From Nocardia mangyaensis (lineage in GTDB: Bacteria > Actinomycetota > Actinomycetes > Mycobacteriales > Mycobacteriaceae), in NCBI RefSeq assembly GCF_001886715.1, contig NZ_CP018082.1, positions 992,001-1,056,000 on the forward strand: 64,000 nucleotides of DNA, written 5' to 3'. Under the pieces are notes generated by a model. That model was not told where the DNA came from, did no database searches, and saw only the letters and a program-made list of their open reading frames with translations. This document shows, in pieces, positions 16,473 to 26,294 of the stretch; positions within the stretch are counted from its first letter, which is position 1, and every line of letters starts with the position of its first letter. A program made the position numbers and the translations under genes.

Positions 16473-17705
16473 ATGTCCAAGATCAAGGTTGAAGGTACCG
16501 TCGTAGAACTCGACGGCGACGAGATGACCCGGATCATCTGGCAGTTCATCAAGGACAAGCTGATCCATCCGTATCTCGACGTGAACCTCGAGTACTACGA
16601 CCTCGGCATCGAGTATCGCGACAAGACAGACGACCAGGTCACAGTTGACGCCGCGAACGCCATCAAGAAGCACGGCGTCGGCGTCAAATGCGCCACCATC
16701 ACCCCCGACGAAGACCGGGTGAAGGAGTTCGGCCTCAAGAAGATGTGGCGCTCGCCCAACGGCACCATCCGAAACATTCTGGGTGGCACCATCTTCCGCG
16801 CGCCGATCATCATCTCCAACGTGCCCCGCCTGGTGCCCGGCTGGACCAAGCCGATCATCATCGGCCGTCACGCCTTCGGCGACCAGTACCGCGCCACCGA
16901 TTTCAAGGTTTACGAGGCGGGTACCGTCACGCTGACCTTCACGCCCGAGGACGGCAGCGAGCCGATCGTGCACGAGGTCGTGAAGATGCCCGCCGACGGC
17001 GGCGTCGTCATGGGTATGTACAACTTCAAGAAGTCGATCGTGGACTTCGCGCGGGCCTCGTTCAACTACGGCCTGCAGCAGAACTACCCGGTGTATCTCT
17101 CCACGAAGAACACCATCCTCAAGGCCTACGACGGCATGTTCAAGGACACCTTCCAGGAAGTCTTCGACGCCGAGTTCAAGGCCGAGTTCGACGCGGCGGG
17201 CCTGACCTACGAGCACCGTCTGATCGACGACATGGTCGCCTCCTCCATGAAGTGGGAGGGCGGCTACGTCTGGGCCTGTAAGAACTACGACGGCGACGTG
17301 CAGTCCGACACCGTGGCCCAGGGCTTCGGCTCGCTCGGCCTGATGACCTCGGTGCTGCTCACCCCGGACGGTCGCACCTGCGAGGCCGAGGCCGCGCACG
17401 GCACCGTCACCCGGCACTTCCGTCAGCACCAGCAGGGCAAGCCGACCTCGACCAACCCGATCGCGTCGATCTTCGCCTGGACCCGCGGCCTCGAACACCG
17501 CGGCAAGCTGGACAACACCCCCGAGGTGATCGGCTTCGCGCAGGCGCTCGAAGACGTCGTCATCAAGACCGTCGAGGGTGGGCAGATGACCAAGGATCTG
17601 GCGCTGCTCGTCGGCGGAGATCAGGGATACCTGAGCACCGAGGAATTCCTCGGCGCCCTGGACGCCAACCTGGCCCGCACGCTGTCCGCCTCTCCGCGTA
17701 TTTAG
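16473..17705 (+). CDS. icd: NADP-dependent isocitrate dehydrogenase
   Basis: A 410-residue enzyme of the dimeric, eukaryote-like type (M. tuberculosis Icd1, Rv3339c), catalysing oxidative decarboxylation of isocitrate to 2-oxoglutarate in the TCA cycle. Family marks are [30 protein letters not shown], the substrate loop [33 protein letters not shown] and [18 protein letters not shown] lies about 12 bases before the ATG. Single gene, with an inverted repeat at its promoter and a strong hairpin about 70 bases after its stop. Confidence 0.96.
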   Translation: MSKIKVEGTVVELDGDEMTRIIWQFIKDKLIHPYLDVNLEYYDLGIEYRDKTDDQVTVDAANAIKKHGVGVKCATITPDEDRVKEFGLKKMWRSPNGTIRNILGGTIFRAPIIISNVPRLVPGWTKPIIIGRHAFGDQYRATDFKVYEAGTVTLTFTPEDGSEPIVHEVVKMPADGGVVMGMYNFKKSIVDFARASFNYGLQQNYPVYLSTKNTILKAYDGMFKDTFQEVFDAEFKAEFDAAGLTYEHRLIDDMVASSMKWEGGYVWACKNYDGDVQSDTVAQGFGSLGLMTSVLLTPDGRTCEAEAAHGTVTRHFRQHQQGKPTSTNPIASIFAWTRGLEHRGKLDNTPEVIGFAQALEDVVIKTVEGGQMTKDLALLVGGDQGYLSTEEFLGALDANLARTLSASPRI

Positions 17706-17773
17706 GCCGGATTCAGGTGCGGGGGGACCTGGGCGGGCGGCAAGCTTCGGCCGCGTAGTGGGGTTGGCCCGCA

Positions 17774-17853
17774 CCCGGTGAGTTACCCATGTTCTTGCGA
17801 GATCGGTGGGTAACTCACCGGGCTTTTCCACTGCCGGGTGGGGTAGCTCACGG
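17774..17853 (+). terminator. 16-bp hairpin after icd with repeated GGGTAACTCACC motif
   Basis: CCCGGTGAGTTACCCA (17774-17789) and TGGGTAACTCACCGGG (17807-17822) are perfect arms with a 17-base loop, followed by CTTTTCC, so the structure could end icd transcription. The motif recurs as GGGTAGCTCACGG at 17841-17853 ahead of the MFS gene. Three related sites suggest a regulator-binding array instead of, or as well as, a terminator. Confidence 0.5.
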
Positions 17854-17898
17854 TCTTCCCGGGTAGCAATCGGGTAACCGGGGTCGTTGCATGGAGGC

Positions 17899-19104
17899 GT
17901 GACTTCTTCCCTCGCCGTCGTCGAGACGCCACGGACCAGTTGGCATGTCCCGGCGATGCTGGCGCTGGCACTCGGTGGGTTCGGAATCGGTACCACCGAA
18001 TTCGTGACCATGGGTTTGCTGCCCGATATCGCCAGGGCCTTCGACATCTCCGAGCCCTCGGCCGGGCACGCGGTGTCGGCCTACGCGCTCGGGGTGGTGG
18101 TCGGCGCGCCGTTGATCGCCGCGCTGTGCGCGCGGGTGTCGCGAAAGAAGCTGCTGATCGCGTTGATGGCGGCGTTCACCATCGGCAATGCCGCGACCGT
18201 GCTCGCGCCGACCTTCCCGACGCTTGTCGCGGCGCGGTTCGTGTCCGGTCTGCCGCACGGCGCGTACTTCGGTGTCGCCTCGCTGGCCGCCGCGACGCTC
18301 GCGCCTGTGGGGCAGCGGGCCAAGGCGGTGGCGGCGGTGATGCTCGGGTTGAGTGTGGCGAACGTGCTCGGGGTGCCGGGGGCGACCTGGTTGGGTCAGC
18401 ATCTCGGGTGGCGCAACGCCTATGTGGTCGTCGCGGTGATCGGGGTGGCGACCGTGGCCGCGCTGTGGCGCTACGTGCCCGATCTGACGGGCATGAAGAT
18501 CAGCGACCCGATGACCGAGCTGGGGGCGCTGCGCCGCCCGCAGGTGCTGCTCACCCTGGCTGTCGGCGCGATCGGCTTCGGCGGCATGTTCGCCGTCTAC
18601 ACCTACATCGCCACCACCATGACCGACGTGGCCGGCATGGCCATCGGCGCGGTCCCGATCGTGCTCGCGCTGTTCGGCCTCGGCATGATCGTGGGCAACA
18701 TCGGCGGCGGCATCCTCGCCGACCGCGGCGTCGACCGGTCGATCTTCGTCGCCATGATCGCCATGGTGGTGATCCTGGCCGGCTTCGTCCTCGCCGCCCA
18801 CCACCCGATCACCGCCGGGATCGGCGCCTTTCTGGTCGGCGCGTCCGGCGCCGCCCTCGCCCCCGGCCTGCAAACCCGCCTGATGGACGTCGCCGCCGAC
18901 GCCCAAACTCTCGCCGCCGCCCTCAACCACGCCGCCCTCAACCTCGCCAACGCCGTGGGGGCGTGGCTCGGCGGCCTGGTCATCGCGGCGGGGCTGGGCT
19001 ACACCGCACCGGCCATGATCGGCGCCATGCTCGCCGTGGCAGGCGTCCTGCTGTTCACCGTGACCGTCTGGCTCCAGCACCGCGAGTCACGCAACACGCC
19101 ATAG
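17899..19104 (+). CDS. MFS transporter (AraJ/Cml-like drug:H+ antiporter)
   Basis: An inner-membrane major facilitator of about 400 residues with twelve hydrophobic helices. The first helix region (GGFGIGTTEFVTMGLLPDIA) and SGLPHGAYFGVASLAAATLAP are typical of the AraJ/chloramphenicol-efflux branch, so efflux of a drug or sugar-like solute is likely; the substrate cannot be assigned. The GTG at 17899 is tentative: GGAGG is almost adjacent to it, and TTG 17887 is in frame. Repeated GGGTAACTCACC motifs upstream may bind its regulator. Confidence 0.82.
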   Translation: MTSSLAVVETPRTSWHVPAMLALALGGFGIGTTEFVTMGLLPDIARAFDISEPSAGHAVSAYALGVVVGAPLIAALCARVSRKKLLIALMAAFTIGNAATVLAPTFPTLVAARFVSGLPHGAYFGVASLAAATLAPVGQRAKAVAAVMLGLSVANVLGVPGATWLGQHLGWRNAYVVVAVIGVATVAALWRYVPDLTGMKISDPMTELGALRRPQVLLTLAVGAIGFGGMFAVYTYIATTMTDVAGMAIGAVPIVLALFGLGMIVGNIGGGILADRGVDRSIFVAMIAMVVILAGFVLAAHHPITAGIGAFLVGASGAALAPGLQTRLMDVAADAQTLAAALNHAALNLANAVGAWLGGLVIAAGLGYTAPAMIGAMLAVAGVLLFTVTVWLQHRESRNTP

Positions 19105-19485
19105 CTGATTCGAAAGTCTCTTCGATGAAGCCGTACCTTGCGGCGCATGCCGAGCTACCTCCACGAAGCTTTGCTCGAACTCGACACTTTCGGGTCGGCA
19201 ATCCAGCCGCAGGTGCTCGGCCCCGACCGCTTTCCCCTGGTTACCGACCCCGGCGAGGCCAGGCGCTGCCCCGAACGCGCTGTACTCTCGGCCATGGCGC
19301 ACGGCGCAGGACCGCACATGGACGAAGTCTTGGCGGCGTTCCTGTCCGGCCTGATGAAAACCGACGACGAACATGTAAAAATGTACTCGACGAATGGCTG
19401 AAGCAGGCCGTCACCGCAACGTCCGCGAACGAGCTCTTCGGCTGATCTCGGCGGCGCGGGCGGCCGTGGTGGAACTGTCGAGTGG
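19105..19485. other. Gap between MFS gene and glpK copy 1
   Basis: About 380 bases with no intact gene. It contains a degraded coding remnant (19147-19443, listed separately) and nothing else recognisable: no terminator hairpin, tRNA or insertion-sequence end was seen. Confidence 0.5.
19147..19443 (+). pseudogene. Degraded remnant of an actinobacterial transposase-like/Rpn-like protein
   Basis: The frame from ATG 19147 begins MPSYLHEALLELD, like the MPSxLHEALxELF start of a widespread actinobacterial protein family, but then loses similarity. HMDEVLAAFLSGLMKTDDEHVKMY near 19316-19389 resembles a later part of the same family. The match seems to continue in another frame as VLDEWLKQAV before a stop at 19443. 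Internal loss plus a frameshift suggests a dead gene. The family call is from memory and weak. Confidence 0.35.
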
Positions 19486-21000
19486 TCAGTCCGGTTTCGG
19501 TGGGCTGCCGGCCGCCGGACGGACCCAGCCGACGCTGAGCTGTACTGCGCGTTGCCACTGCTCGTACTCCGCGTCGCGCACAGTGCGGGCGGGGCAGGGG
19601 CGCCATTGGGCGGCCACCCGCCAATTGCGCCGCAGTCCTTGAAGATCCGGCCAGTAGCCGACCGCGAGGCCCGCGGCGTAGGCGGCGCCGAGGGAGACCG
19701 TTTCGGTGACCAAGGGACGGGTGACGGGGATGTCGAGGACGTCGGCGATGATCTGCATGAGCAGGTTGTTGGTCGCCATGCCGCCTGCTACGCGCAGGGA
19801 GGTCGCTCGCAGGCCCGCGTCGGCGTTCATCGCCTCGACCACGTCGCGGGTCTGCCAGGCGGTCGCCTCGAGGACCGCGCGGGCCAGGTGGCCCTTGGTG
19901 ACGTAGGAGGTCAGGCCGATGAGCAGGCCACGGGCATCGCTGCGCCAGTGCGGGGCGTAGAGCCCGGAGAAGGCGGGGACCAGGTAGCAGCCGCCGTTGT
20001 CGTCGACAGTGTTTGCGAGAGTTTCGATTTCGGGCGCTGTCGCGATCAGGCCGACGATGTCGCGCAGCCACTGCACCAGCGAACCGGTGACGGCGATCGG
20101 GCCTTCCAGCGCGTACACCGGTTCCGGGCCGACCTGATACCCGATGGTGGTGAGCAGGCCGTGTTCGGAGCGGACCAGCTCGGTGCCGGTGTTCATCATC
20201 AGGAATCCGCCGGTGCCGTAGGTGCATTCGGTCTCGCCCGGCGCGAAACAGGTCTGGCCGAACAGCGCGGCGTGTTGATCGCCGAGCGCGGCGCCGATGC
20301 GCACGCCGGGCGCCACCGTGCGCGCCGTGCCGAAATCGCCGGTCGAGGATTCGATGCGGGGGAGCACCGCGCGGGGAATGTCGAAGAACCGCAACAGTTC
20401 CTCGTCCCACCGGCGGGTCGTCAGGTTCATCAGCAGGGTACGCCCGGCATTGGTCACATCGGTGACGTGCTCGCCGCCGGTGAGGTTCCAGATCAGCCAG
20501 GACTCCATCGTTCCGAACAGCACCTCGCCCCGTTCGGCACGCTCGCGCAGCCCGTCGACGGAGTCGAGCAGCCAGCGCAGTCGGGGCGCGGCGAAGTAGG
20601 TCGCCAGCGGCAGCCCGGTCAGCTCTCTGATGCGTTGTGCGCCAGGCAGTTCCCGCAGCCGCTCGACCAGCTCCTCGGTGCGCACGTCCTGCCAGACGAT
20701 CGCCAACCGCACCGGCACCCCGGTCTTCCGGTCCCAGACCACCGTCGTCTCACGCTGATTCGCGATCCCGATCGCCGCCACCTGCTCGACGGCGACCCCC
20801 GCGTCCCGCAGTGCCGCGGGCACGATCCGCTCCACCGTCCGCCAGATCTCGACCGCGTCCTGCTCCACCCATCCGGACCTGGGGTAGTGCTGACGATGCG
20901 TCCGCTGCGCCATCCCCACCAGGCGGGCGTGCCGGTCGAACACCATGCACCGGCTCGACGTGGTCCCCTGATCGATCGCGAGTACGTATCGCTGCGTCAT
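19486..21000 (-). CDS. glpK: Glycerol kinase, copy 1 (IclR-linked)
   Basis: A 504-residue FGGY kinase that phosphorylates glycerol to sn-glycerol 3-phosphate. [15 protein letters not shown] is the ATP/phosphate loop, and GDQHAALFGQ carries the catalytic Asp at 241. The second FGGY signature region (GLYAPHWRSDARGLLIGLT) is intact. The usual DGG motif reads AGGMATNN (Ala 405), unlike copy 2, which has DGG. The gene lies 136 bases downstream of an IclR regulator on the same strand and may be controlled by it. It is a paralogue of the kinase at 22034, so the two may differ in substrate or condition. Confidence 0.9.
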   Translation of the reverse strand: MTQRYVLAIDQGTTSSRCMVFDRHARLVGMAQRTHRQHYPRSGWVEQDAVEIWRTVERIVPAALRDAGVAVEQVAAIGIANQRETTVVWDRKTGVPVRLAIVWQDVRTEELVERLRELPGAQRIRELTGLPLATYFAAPRLRWLLDSVDGLRERAERGEVLFGTMESWLIWNLTGGEHVTDVTNAGRTLLMNLTTRRWDEELLRFFDIPRAVLPRIESSTGDFGTARTVAPGVRIGAALGDQHAALFGQTCFAPGETECTYGTGGFLMMNTGTELVRSEHGLLTTIGYQVGPEPVYALEGPIAVTGSLVQWLRDIVGLIATAPEIETLANTVDDNGGCYLVPAFSGLYAPHWRSDARGLLIGLTSYVTKGHLARAVLEATAWQTRDVVEAMNADAGLRATSLRVAGGMATNNLLMQIIADVLDIPVTRPLVTETVSLGAAYAAGLAVGYWPDLQGLRRNWRVAAQWRPCPARTVRDAEYEQWQRAVQLSVGWVRPAAGSPPKPD

Positions 21001-21136
21001 TGGCCCCTGCTCCTGTCGTCCGTCCTCGGCTCAGCCGTTGCGCCGGGCGATGTCACGCCGATGGTCCCGAGCGCGGCTGCTGTGCCGCGCTCGCCAGAAG
21101 TCGACGACACGGTGGTGGTCGCTGGTGCTGTGGACT

Positions 21137-21889
21137 TCATCGTGGCTCTCGCAGATCGCGGTGGATGGCTTGGGCGGCGGCTCGGACCTGGGCGATGGTA
21201 ACCGGGCGGAGTTGTAATCGACTGTCGCACAGGCGCTCTGTGGGCCCCGAGATGCCGATGGCGGCGACCACCAGACCGCCCCGGGTTCGGATGGGCGCGG
21301 CGATCCCTGACTCGCCGGGCCGGGACTCATCGATCTCGCCTGCCCAGCCGGTGTGGCGCACCTCGGCGATGGCACGGTCGAGTTCTCCCCGATCCGTGAG
21401 GGTGCGACGGGTGAAGGCCGTCAGGGGTCCGGGTTCGGTGGCGCTGTCGTAGGCCAGCAGGACCTTGCCCAGCGCGGTCGCATGGGCGGGCAGTACTTCG
21501 CCGAGCGCCAGCGCTTGCGCACTGTTGTCGGGCCGGAAGACGTGATGGATGACCGTCACCGTCGAGTTTCGCGCCACCGCGATCCGCACCGATTCCCCAC
21601 TGCGCGCCGCGAGGGCATCGGCCCGGTGGATCGCCCGGGCACGCAACTCGTTGACGTCGAGCCGGTCTGTTCCCAGTTCACCGAGCGCGGGACCGAGCAG
21701 ATACCGGCCCGAGGCCGCGTCCTGGGCGACGAACCCGACGCCGACCAGCGTGCGCACAATCCCGTGCGCGGTGGGTTTGGCCAGGTCGAGGGTGGCCGCG
21801 ATCTCACCGACGGCCAGCGGTCCGGGGGCGCGCGCGAGCAGGCGCAGCACGGCTGCGGCTCGTTCGATCGACTGGATCGCGCCAGGCAC
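21137..21889 (-). CDS. IclR-family regulator (GylR-like)
   Basis: A 250-residue IclR protein: an N-terminal winged helix ([17 protein letters not shown] then [19 protein letters not shown]) and a C-terminal effector domain ([38 protein letters not shown]). IclR proteins such as Streptomyces GylR control glycerol operons, and this gene lies between two glycerol kinase genes, so glycerol or glycerol-3-phosphate is the likely signal. It is divergent from glpK copy 2. A palindrome between them is a probable binding site. Confidence 0.88.
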   Translation of the reverse strand: MPGAIQSIERAAAVLRLLARAPGPLAVGEIAATLDLAKPTAHGIVRTLVGVGFVAQDAASGRYLLGPALGELGTDRLDVNELRARAIHRADALAARSGESVRIAVARNSTVTVIHHVFRPDNSAQALALGEVLPAHATALGKVLLAYDSATEPGPLTAFTRRTLTDRGELDRAIAEVRHTGWAGEIDESRPGESGIAAPIRTRGGLVVAAIGISGPTERLCDSRLQLRPVTIAQVRAAAQAIHRDLREPR

Positions 21890-21910
21890 ACCCCGAACCT
21901 ATCAGCCGAT

Positions 21911-21929
21911 CGTTCGGCATTGTCGAACG
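21911..21929. promoter_or_regulatory. Candidate IclR operator
   Basis: CGTTCG-N7-CGAACG is a perfect inverted repeat 22 bases before the IclR start and about 105 bases before glpK copy 2. GTTC/GAAC half-sites are common for IclR proteins. Confidence 0.5.
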
Positions 21930-22033
21930 GTGGCGGTGGCGGCGCGCGCGGGCCGTTCCTAGCGTGGCGTTCGGGGCCCGGCCGCCACCGCGCCCGAGCG
22001 ACGGACTCGACGGTGAGTCCAGGGAAGGACACG

Positions 22034-23548
22034 ATGAGCCGGTACGTGGGTGCGATCGATCAGGGCACCACCTCGACACGCTTCATGGTCTTCGACCACG
22101 CGGGCACCGTCATCGCCCGGCACCAGCTCGAACACGAGCAGATCATGCCGAGGGCGGGCTGGGTCGAACACAATCCGGACGAGATCTGGGAACGCACCCG
22201 CACCGTCGTCAAGACCACGCTCGCGGTGGCCGAGCTGAGCGCCGCCGACCTGGCCGCCGTCGGCGTCACCAACCAGCGCGAGACCACCGTGGTGTGGAAT
22301 CGCCGCACCGGCCGCCCCTACGGCAATGCCATCGTCTGGCAGGACACCCGCACCGACCGCGTCATCGCCGACCTCGAAGCCGCCGGTCACAGCGAATTCG
22401 TGCGCGCCAGAACCGGATTGCCGCCCGCGCCGTATTTCTCCGGCGGCAAGTTGCGGTGGATCCTCGACAACGTCACGGGCGTGCGAGCCGACGCCGAGCG
22501 CGGCGACGCCCTGTTCGGCACCATGGACAGCTGGCTGATCTGGAACCTCACCGGCGGTGTCCGCGGCGGCGTGCACGTCACCGATCCGACCAATGCCTCG
22601 CGCACCATGCTGATGGATCTCGAGACGCTGAACTGGGACGACGAACTGCTCGCCCTGTTCGGCATCCCGCGCGTCATGCTGCCGACCATCGTGTCGTCGT
22701 CGAACCCGGCGGGCTTCGGCACCACCAATCCCGACGGCCCGTTCAAGGGTGCGGTCCGCATCGCGGGTGTACTCGGTGACCAGCAGGCCGCGGGCGTCGG
22801 CCAGGTGTGTTTCCAGCCGGGCGAGGCCAAGAACACCTACGGCACCGGCAATTTCCTCATGCTCAACACCGGCACCGAGATCGTGCGCTCGACGCACGGC
22901 CTGCTCACCACCGTCGCCTACCAGTTCGGTGACGACAAACCCGCCTACGCCCTGGAAGGCTCGATCGCGGTGACCGGCTCGGCCGTGCAGTGGCTGCGCG
23001 ATCAGCTCGGCATCATCGCGGGCGCGGCCCAGATCGAAGACCTCGCCGGACAGGTCGAGGACTCGGGCGGGGTGTATTTCGTGCCCGCCTTCTCCGGCCT
23101 GTTCGCACCGTACTGGCGACCTGATGCGCGCGGTGCCGTCGTCGGCCTCTCGCGCTACAGCAACAACGCCCACTTGGCCAGGGCGACACTGGAATCCATC
23201 GCCTATCAGACCCGGGATGTGGTCGAGGCCATGCAGCGCGATGCCGGGGTGCGTCTGGCGACGCTGCGGGTGGACGGCGGCGTCACCGTCAACCAGCTCG
23301 CCATGCAGATCCAGGCCGACCTGCTCGGTGTGCCGGTCTCGCGACCGGTCGTCCCGGAGACCACCGCGCTCGGCGCCGCCTACGCCGCCGGACTGGCCGT
23401 CGGATTCTGGCGCGGCACCGACGAATTGGTGGCCAACTGGGCCGAGGACGTTCGCTGGTATCCCACCTGGACCGATTCCCAGCGCGAGAACGGCTATCGC
23501 CGCTGGCTCAAAGCCGTCTCGCGCACCCTCGACTGGGCCGAAATCTGA
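22034..23548 (+). CDS. glpK: Glycerol kinase, copy 2 (glpD-linked)
   Basis: A 504-residue glycerol kinase. [26 protein letters not shown]-like [11 protein letters not shown], the catalytic [10 protein letters not shown] and the full [12 protein letters not shown] motif are all present, so this is the canonical copy. The ATG at 22034 follows GGAAGGA. Thirty-one bases separate it from glpD, its metabolic partner: together they convert glycerol to dihydroxyacetone phosphate. The much longer open frame upstream is only a stop-free extension across the IclR gene. Confidence 0.95.
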   Translation: MSRYVGAIDQGTTSTRFMVFDHAGTVIARHQLEHEQIMPRAGWVEHNPDEIWERTRTVVKTTLAVAELSAADLAAVGVTNQRETTVVWNRRTGRPYGNAIVWQDTRTDRVIADLEAAGHSEFVRARTGLPPAPYFSGGKLRWILDNVTGVRADAERGDALFGTMDSWLIWNLTGGVRGGVHVTDPTNASRTMLMDLETLNWDDELLALFGIPRVMLPTIVSSSNPAGFGTTNPDGPFKGAVRIAGVLGDQQAAGVGQVCFQPGEAKNTYGTGNFLMLNTGTEIVRSTHGLLTTVAYQFGDDKPAYALEGSIAVTGSAVQWLRDQLGIIAGAAQIEDLAGQVEDSGGVYFVPAFSGLFAPYWRPDARGAVVGLSRYSNNAHLARATLESIAYQTRDVVEAMQRDAGVRLATLRVDGGVTVNQLAMQIQADLLGVPVSRPVVPETTALGAAYAAGLAVGFWRGTDELVANWAEDVRWYPTWTDSQRENGYRRWLKAVSRTLDWAEI

Positions 23549-23579
23549 GCACCGCCAAAACTTTTCGAAGGAGAATGTC

Positions 23580-25259
23580 GTGACCGTCCACCTGGACTCC
23601 ACCTACCGCGCCGAGGCGATCGCGGCGCTCGGCGACCACGAGATCGACGTGCTGGTGATCGGTGGCGGGGTGACCGGCGCCGGTGCCGCGCTCGACGCCG
23701 CCGCGCGCGGACTGTCGGTCACCCTGGTCGAAGCGCGCGATTTCGCGGCGGGCACCTCGAGCCGTTCGTCCAAGCTCATCCACGGCGGTCTGCGCTACCT
23801 CGAGCAGCTGGACTTCGCGCTGGTGCGTGAGGCGCTCAAAGAGCGTGGGCTGCTGCTCGATACGCTGGCCCCGCACCTGGTTCGACCGGTGCCGTTCCTG
23901 TTCCCGCTGCGGCACCGGGTCTGGGAACGGGCCTACATCGGCGCCGGCATCGCCCTCTACGACACCCTCGGTGGCGCCCGCGCGGTGCCCATGCACAAGC
24001 ACCTGTCCCGCACCGGCGCACTGGAATTGGCGCCCGCCCTGCGCGAGGACGCGATGACCGGCGCGATCCGCTACTACGACGCCCAGGTCGACGATGCCCG
24101 CCACACCATGATGATCGCCAGGACCGCCGCCGAGCACGGCGCCACCGTGCTCACCCGTACCTCGGTGATCGGCCTGGAACGCGAGGGCGATCGGGTTGTC
24201 GGGGCTCGCGTGCTCGACCGGGAAACCGGGGTGGCCCAGACGATCCGGGCGCGCAGTGTGATCAGCGCGACCGGGGTGTGGACCGACGACATGATCAAGC
24301 TGACCGGCGTCGACTTCCCGTTCCACGTGCGCATGTCCAAGGGCGTGCACATCCTGGTCCCGCGCGACCGGCTCGACCTGCGCACCGGCCTCATCACGCG
24401 CACCGAGAAGTCGGTGCTGTTCGTGATCCCGTGGGCCGAGCACTGGATCATCGGCACCACCGACACCGAATGGTCACTGGACAAGAACCACCCGACGGCC
24501 ACCGCCGCCGACGTCCAGTACATCCTCGACCACGTCAACGCCCTGCTGCGCAAGCCGCTGACCAGGGCTGACATCGTCGGTACCTATGCCGGGCTGCGTC
24601 CGCTGATGACCGGCGCGTCCAAGGAGACGGCCAAGCTCTCCCGTGAGCACGCCGTCGCCGAGCCCGCGCCCGGCCTGTTCGTGATCGCGGGCGGCAAGTA
24701 CACGACTTACCGGGTGATGGCGGCCGACGTCGTCGATGCCGTCGCCGAACGTCTCGGCGGCGCCATCGGACCCTCGACCACCGCCGAGCTGCCCCTCGTC
24801 GGCGCCGCCGGTTATCACGAGTTGCGGGCCGACCTCGCCCCGCTCGCCGCCGAGGCCCGGCTCCCGGTCGACGTGGTCGAGCACCTGCTCGGCCGCTATG
24901 GGTCCCTGGTCACCGACCTGTTCGCGTCGATCGACGCCGATCCCGCGCTGCGTCAACCGATTCCGGGCGCACCCGACTATCTCGCCGCCGAGATCGTCTA
25001 CGCCGTCACCCACGAGGGCGCCCTGCACCTCGACGACATCCTCACCCGCCGCACCCGCATCTCCATCGAGGTCCCCGACCGCGGCCTCACCGCCGCCCCC
25101 GAAATCGCCCGCCTGGTCGCCCCGCTGCTCGGCTGGGACCCCGAGACCACCGAATCCGAGATCAACCGTTACTTCGACCGCGTCCACGCCGAACTCGCCG
25201 CCAACCAGGCAGGCGACGACACCACGGCCAACACCGCCCGTCTGGTCGCGGTGCGCTGA
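23580..25259 (+). CDS. glpD: Aerobic glycerol-3-phosphate dehydrogenase
   Basis: A 559-residue FAD flavoprotein, peripheral at the membrane, which oxidises glycerol 3-phosphate to dihydroxyacetone phosphate and passes electrons to quinone. The N-terminal DVLVIGGGVTGAGAALDAAARG binds FAD. GTSSRSSKLIHGGLRYLEQLDFALVREAL is the family signature. GGKYTTYRVMA lies near the end of the catalytic domain, followed by the GlpD C-terminal domain. The GTG at 23580 follows GAAGGAG at 6 bases. Operon with glpK copy 2. Confidence 0.95.
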   Translation: MTVHLDSTYRAEAIAALGDHEIDVLVIGGGVTGAGAALDAAARGLSVTLVEARDFAAGTSSRSSKLIHGGLRYLEQLDFALVREALKERGLLLDTLAPHLVRPVPFLFPLRHRVWERAYIGAGIALYDTLGGARAVPMHKHLSRTGALELAPALREDAMTGAIRYYDAQVDDARHTMMIARTAAEHGATVLTRTSVIGLEREGDRVVGARVLDRETGVAQTIRARSVISATGVWTDDMIKLTGVDFPFHVRMSKGVHILVPRDRLDLRTGLITRTEKSVLFVIPWAEHWIIGTTDTEWSLDKNHPTATAADVQYILDHVNALLRKPLTRADIVGTYAGLRPLMTGASKETAKLSREHAVAEPAPGLFVIAGGKYTTYRVMAADVVDAVAERLGGAIGPSTTAELPLVGAAGYHELRADLAPLAAEARLPVDVVEHLLGRYGSLVTDLFASIDADPALRQPIPGAPDYLAAEIVYAVTHEGALHLDDILTRRTRISIEVPDRGLTAAPEIARLVAPLLGWDPETTESEINRYFDRVHAELAANQAGDDTTANTARLVAVR

Positions 25260-25384
25260 GCGGGCGTGGCGGCGCCCTGCGGGGAGCGTCGTCGCGATCC
25301 AGTACCGCGGTGGCGCCGCGGTGGCTAGCGTGGGTGCATGGAATCGCTGATCGGGCCGCTGCGGCCGACGTCGGGTGTGTTGTC

Positions 25385-26134
25385 GTGAGTCGGGGGACCG
25401 TGGTGATCACCGGGGCCAGTTCCGGGCTCGGTGCGGAGATGGCGCGGCAGTTCGCGGCGCTGGGCTACGACCTGGGGTTGTGTGCGCGGCGCACGGATCG
25501 CCTCGACGAGTTGCGCACGGAGATCCTCGGCGCGCATCCCGAGCGAACCATCTCGGTGAAGCAGCTCGATGTCGTCGAGGACGCGGCGGTGTTCACCGTC
25601 TTCGACGAGTTCGCGCGCGAATTCGGCACGATCGACCGGGTCGTGGTGAACGCCGGCCTCGGCAAGGGCGCCCCGCTGGGCACCGGCCGCCACGACGCCA
25701 ACCGTCAGACCGCGACGGTCAACTTCCTCGCCGCGCTCACCCAGACCGAGGCGGCCATGACCATCTTCCGCGCCCAGGGCCACGGCCACCTGGTGATGAT
25801 CTCCTCGATCTCGGCCCTGCGCGGCATGCCGAAAACCCTCACCACCTACGCCGCCACCAAAGCGGGCGTCGCGGCACTGGCCGAGGGTTTGCGCGCGGAA
25901 GCCATCCCCGGAGTGGATGTCTCGGTGATCTACCCCGGCTACATCCGCTCGGAAATGAACGACCGCATCAAACACGAGCCCAAACTCATGGTCGACACCG
26001 AAACCGGCGTCCGCGCCATGGTCGCCGCCATCGAGAAGCGCCGCCCCAAGGCCTACGTCCCCACCTGGCCCTGGCTCCCGCTCGGCTACGCCCTCCGCGT
26101 CCTCCCCACCCCCCTTGCCCGCAAACTGCTCTGA
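25385..26134 (+). CDS. Short-chain dehydrogenase/reductase
   Basis: A 249-residue SDR with TVVITGASSGLGAEMARQFA at the N-terminus, VVVNAGLG, the catalytic ISSISALRG serine and YAATKAG tyrosine-lysine, and YPGYIRSEMND after it. The family includes lipid-modifying and ketoacyl reductases; the substrate is unknown. The GTG at 25385 gives the classical start a few residues before the nucleotide-binding motif. It may be independent of glpD (125-base gap). An acyl-CoA dehydrogenase gene follows on the same strand. Confidence 0.85.
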   Translation: MSRGTVVITGASSGLGAEMARQFAALGYDLGLCARRTDRLDELRTEILGAHPERTISVKQLDVVEDAAVFTVFDEFAREFGTIDRVVVNAGLGKGAPLGTGRHDANRQTATVNFLAALTQTEAAMTIFRAQGHGHLVMISSISALRGMPKTLTTYAATKAGVAALAEGLRAEAIPGVDVSVIYPGYIRSEMNDRIKHEPKLMVDTETGVRAMVAAIEKRRPKAYVPTWPWLPLGYALRVLPTPLARKLL

Positions 26135-26294
26135 CCGCGCCGCCGCGGTTCCGGCAGCCTGCTGCTGAAGGTAGTGAGTCGAACCGGCCACCTTGCCGGG
26201 CACTAACTGGCACGATGTCAATACGACGAGGCCGGCGGGACGCACGGTGCGCGCGATGGTCGCGCCGGGCGGCCGGGAGAGCAGGAGAACGACG

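Noticed and set aside
16254-18047. 597-codon open frame antisense to icd
   Set aside because: Shadow of the unmistakable icd gene on the other strand, crossing intergenic hairpins.
21353-22033. N-terminal extension of glycerol kinase copy 2
   Set aside because: The stop-free frame crosses the divergent IclR gene; ATG 22034 with GGAAGGA gives the conserved glycerol kinase start.
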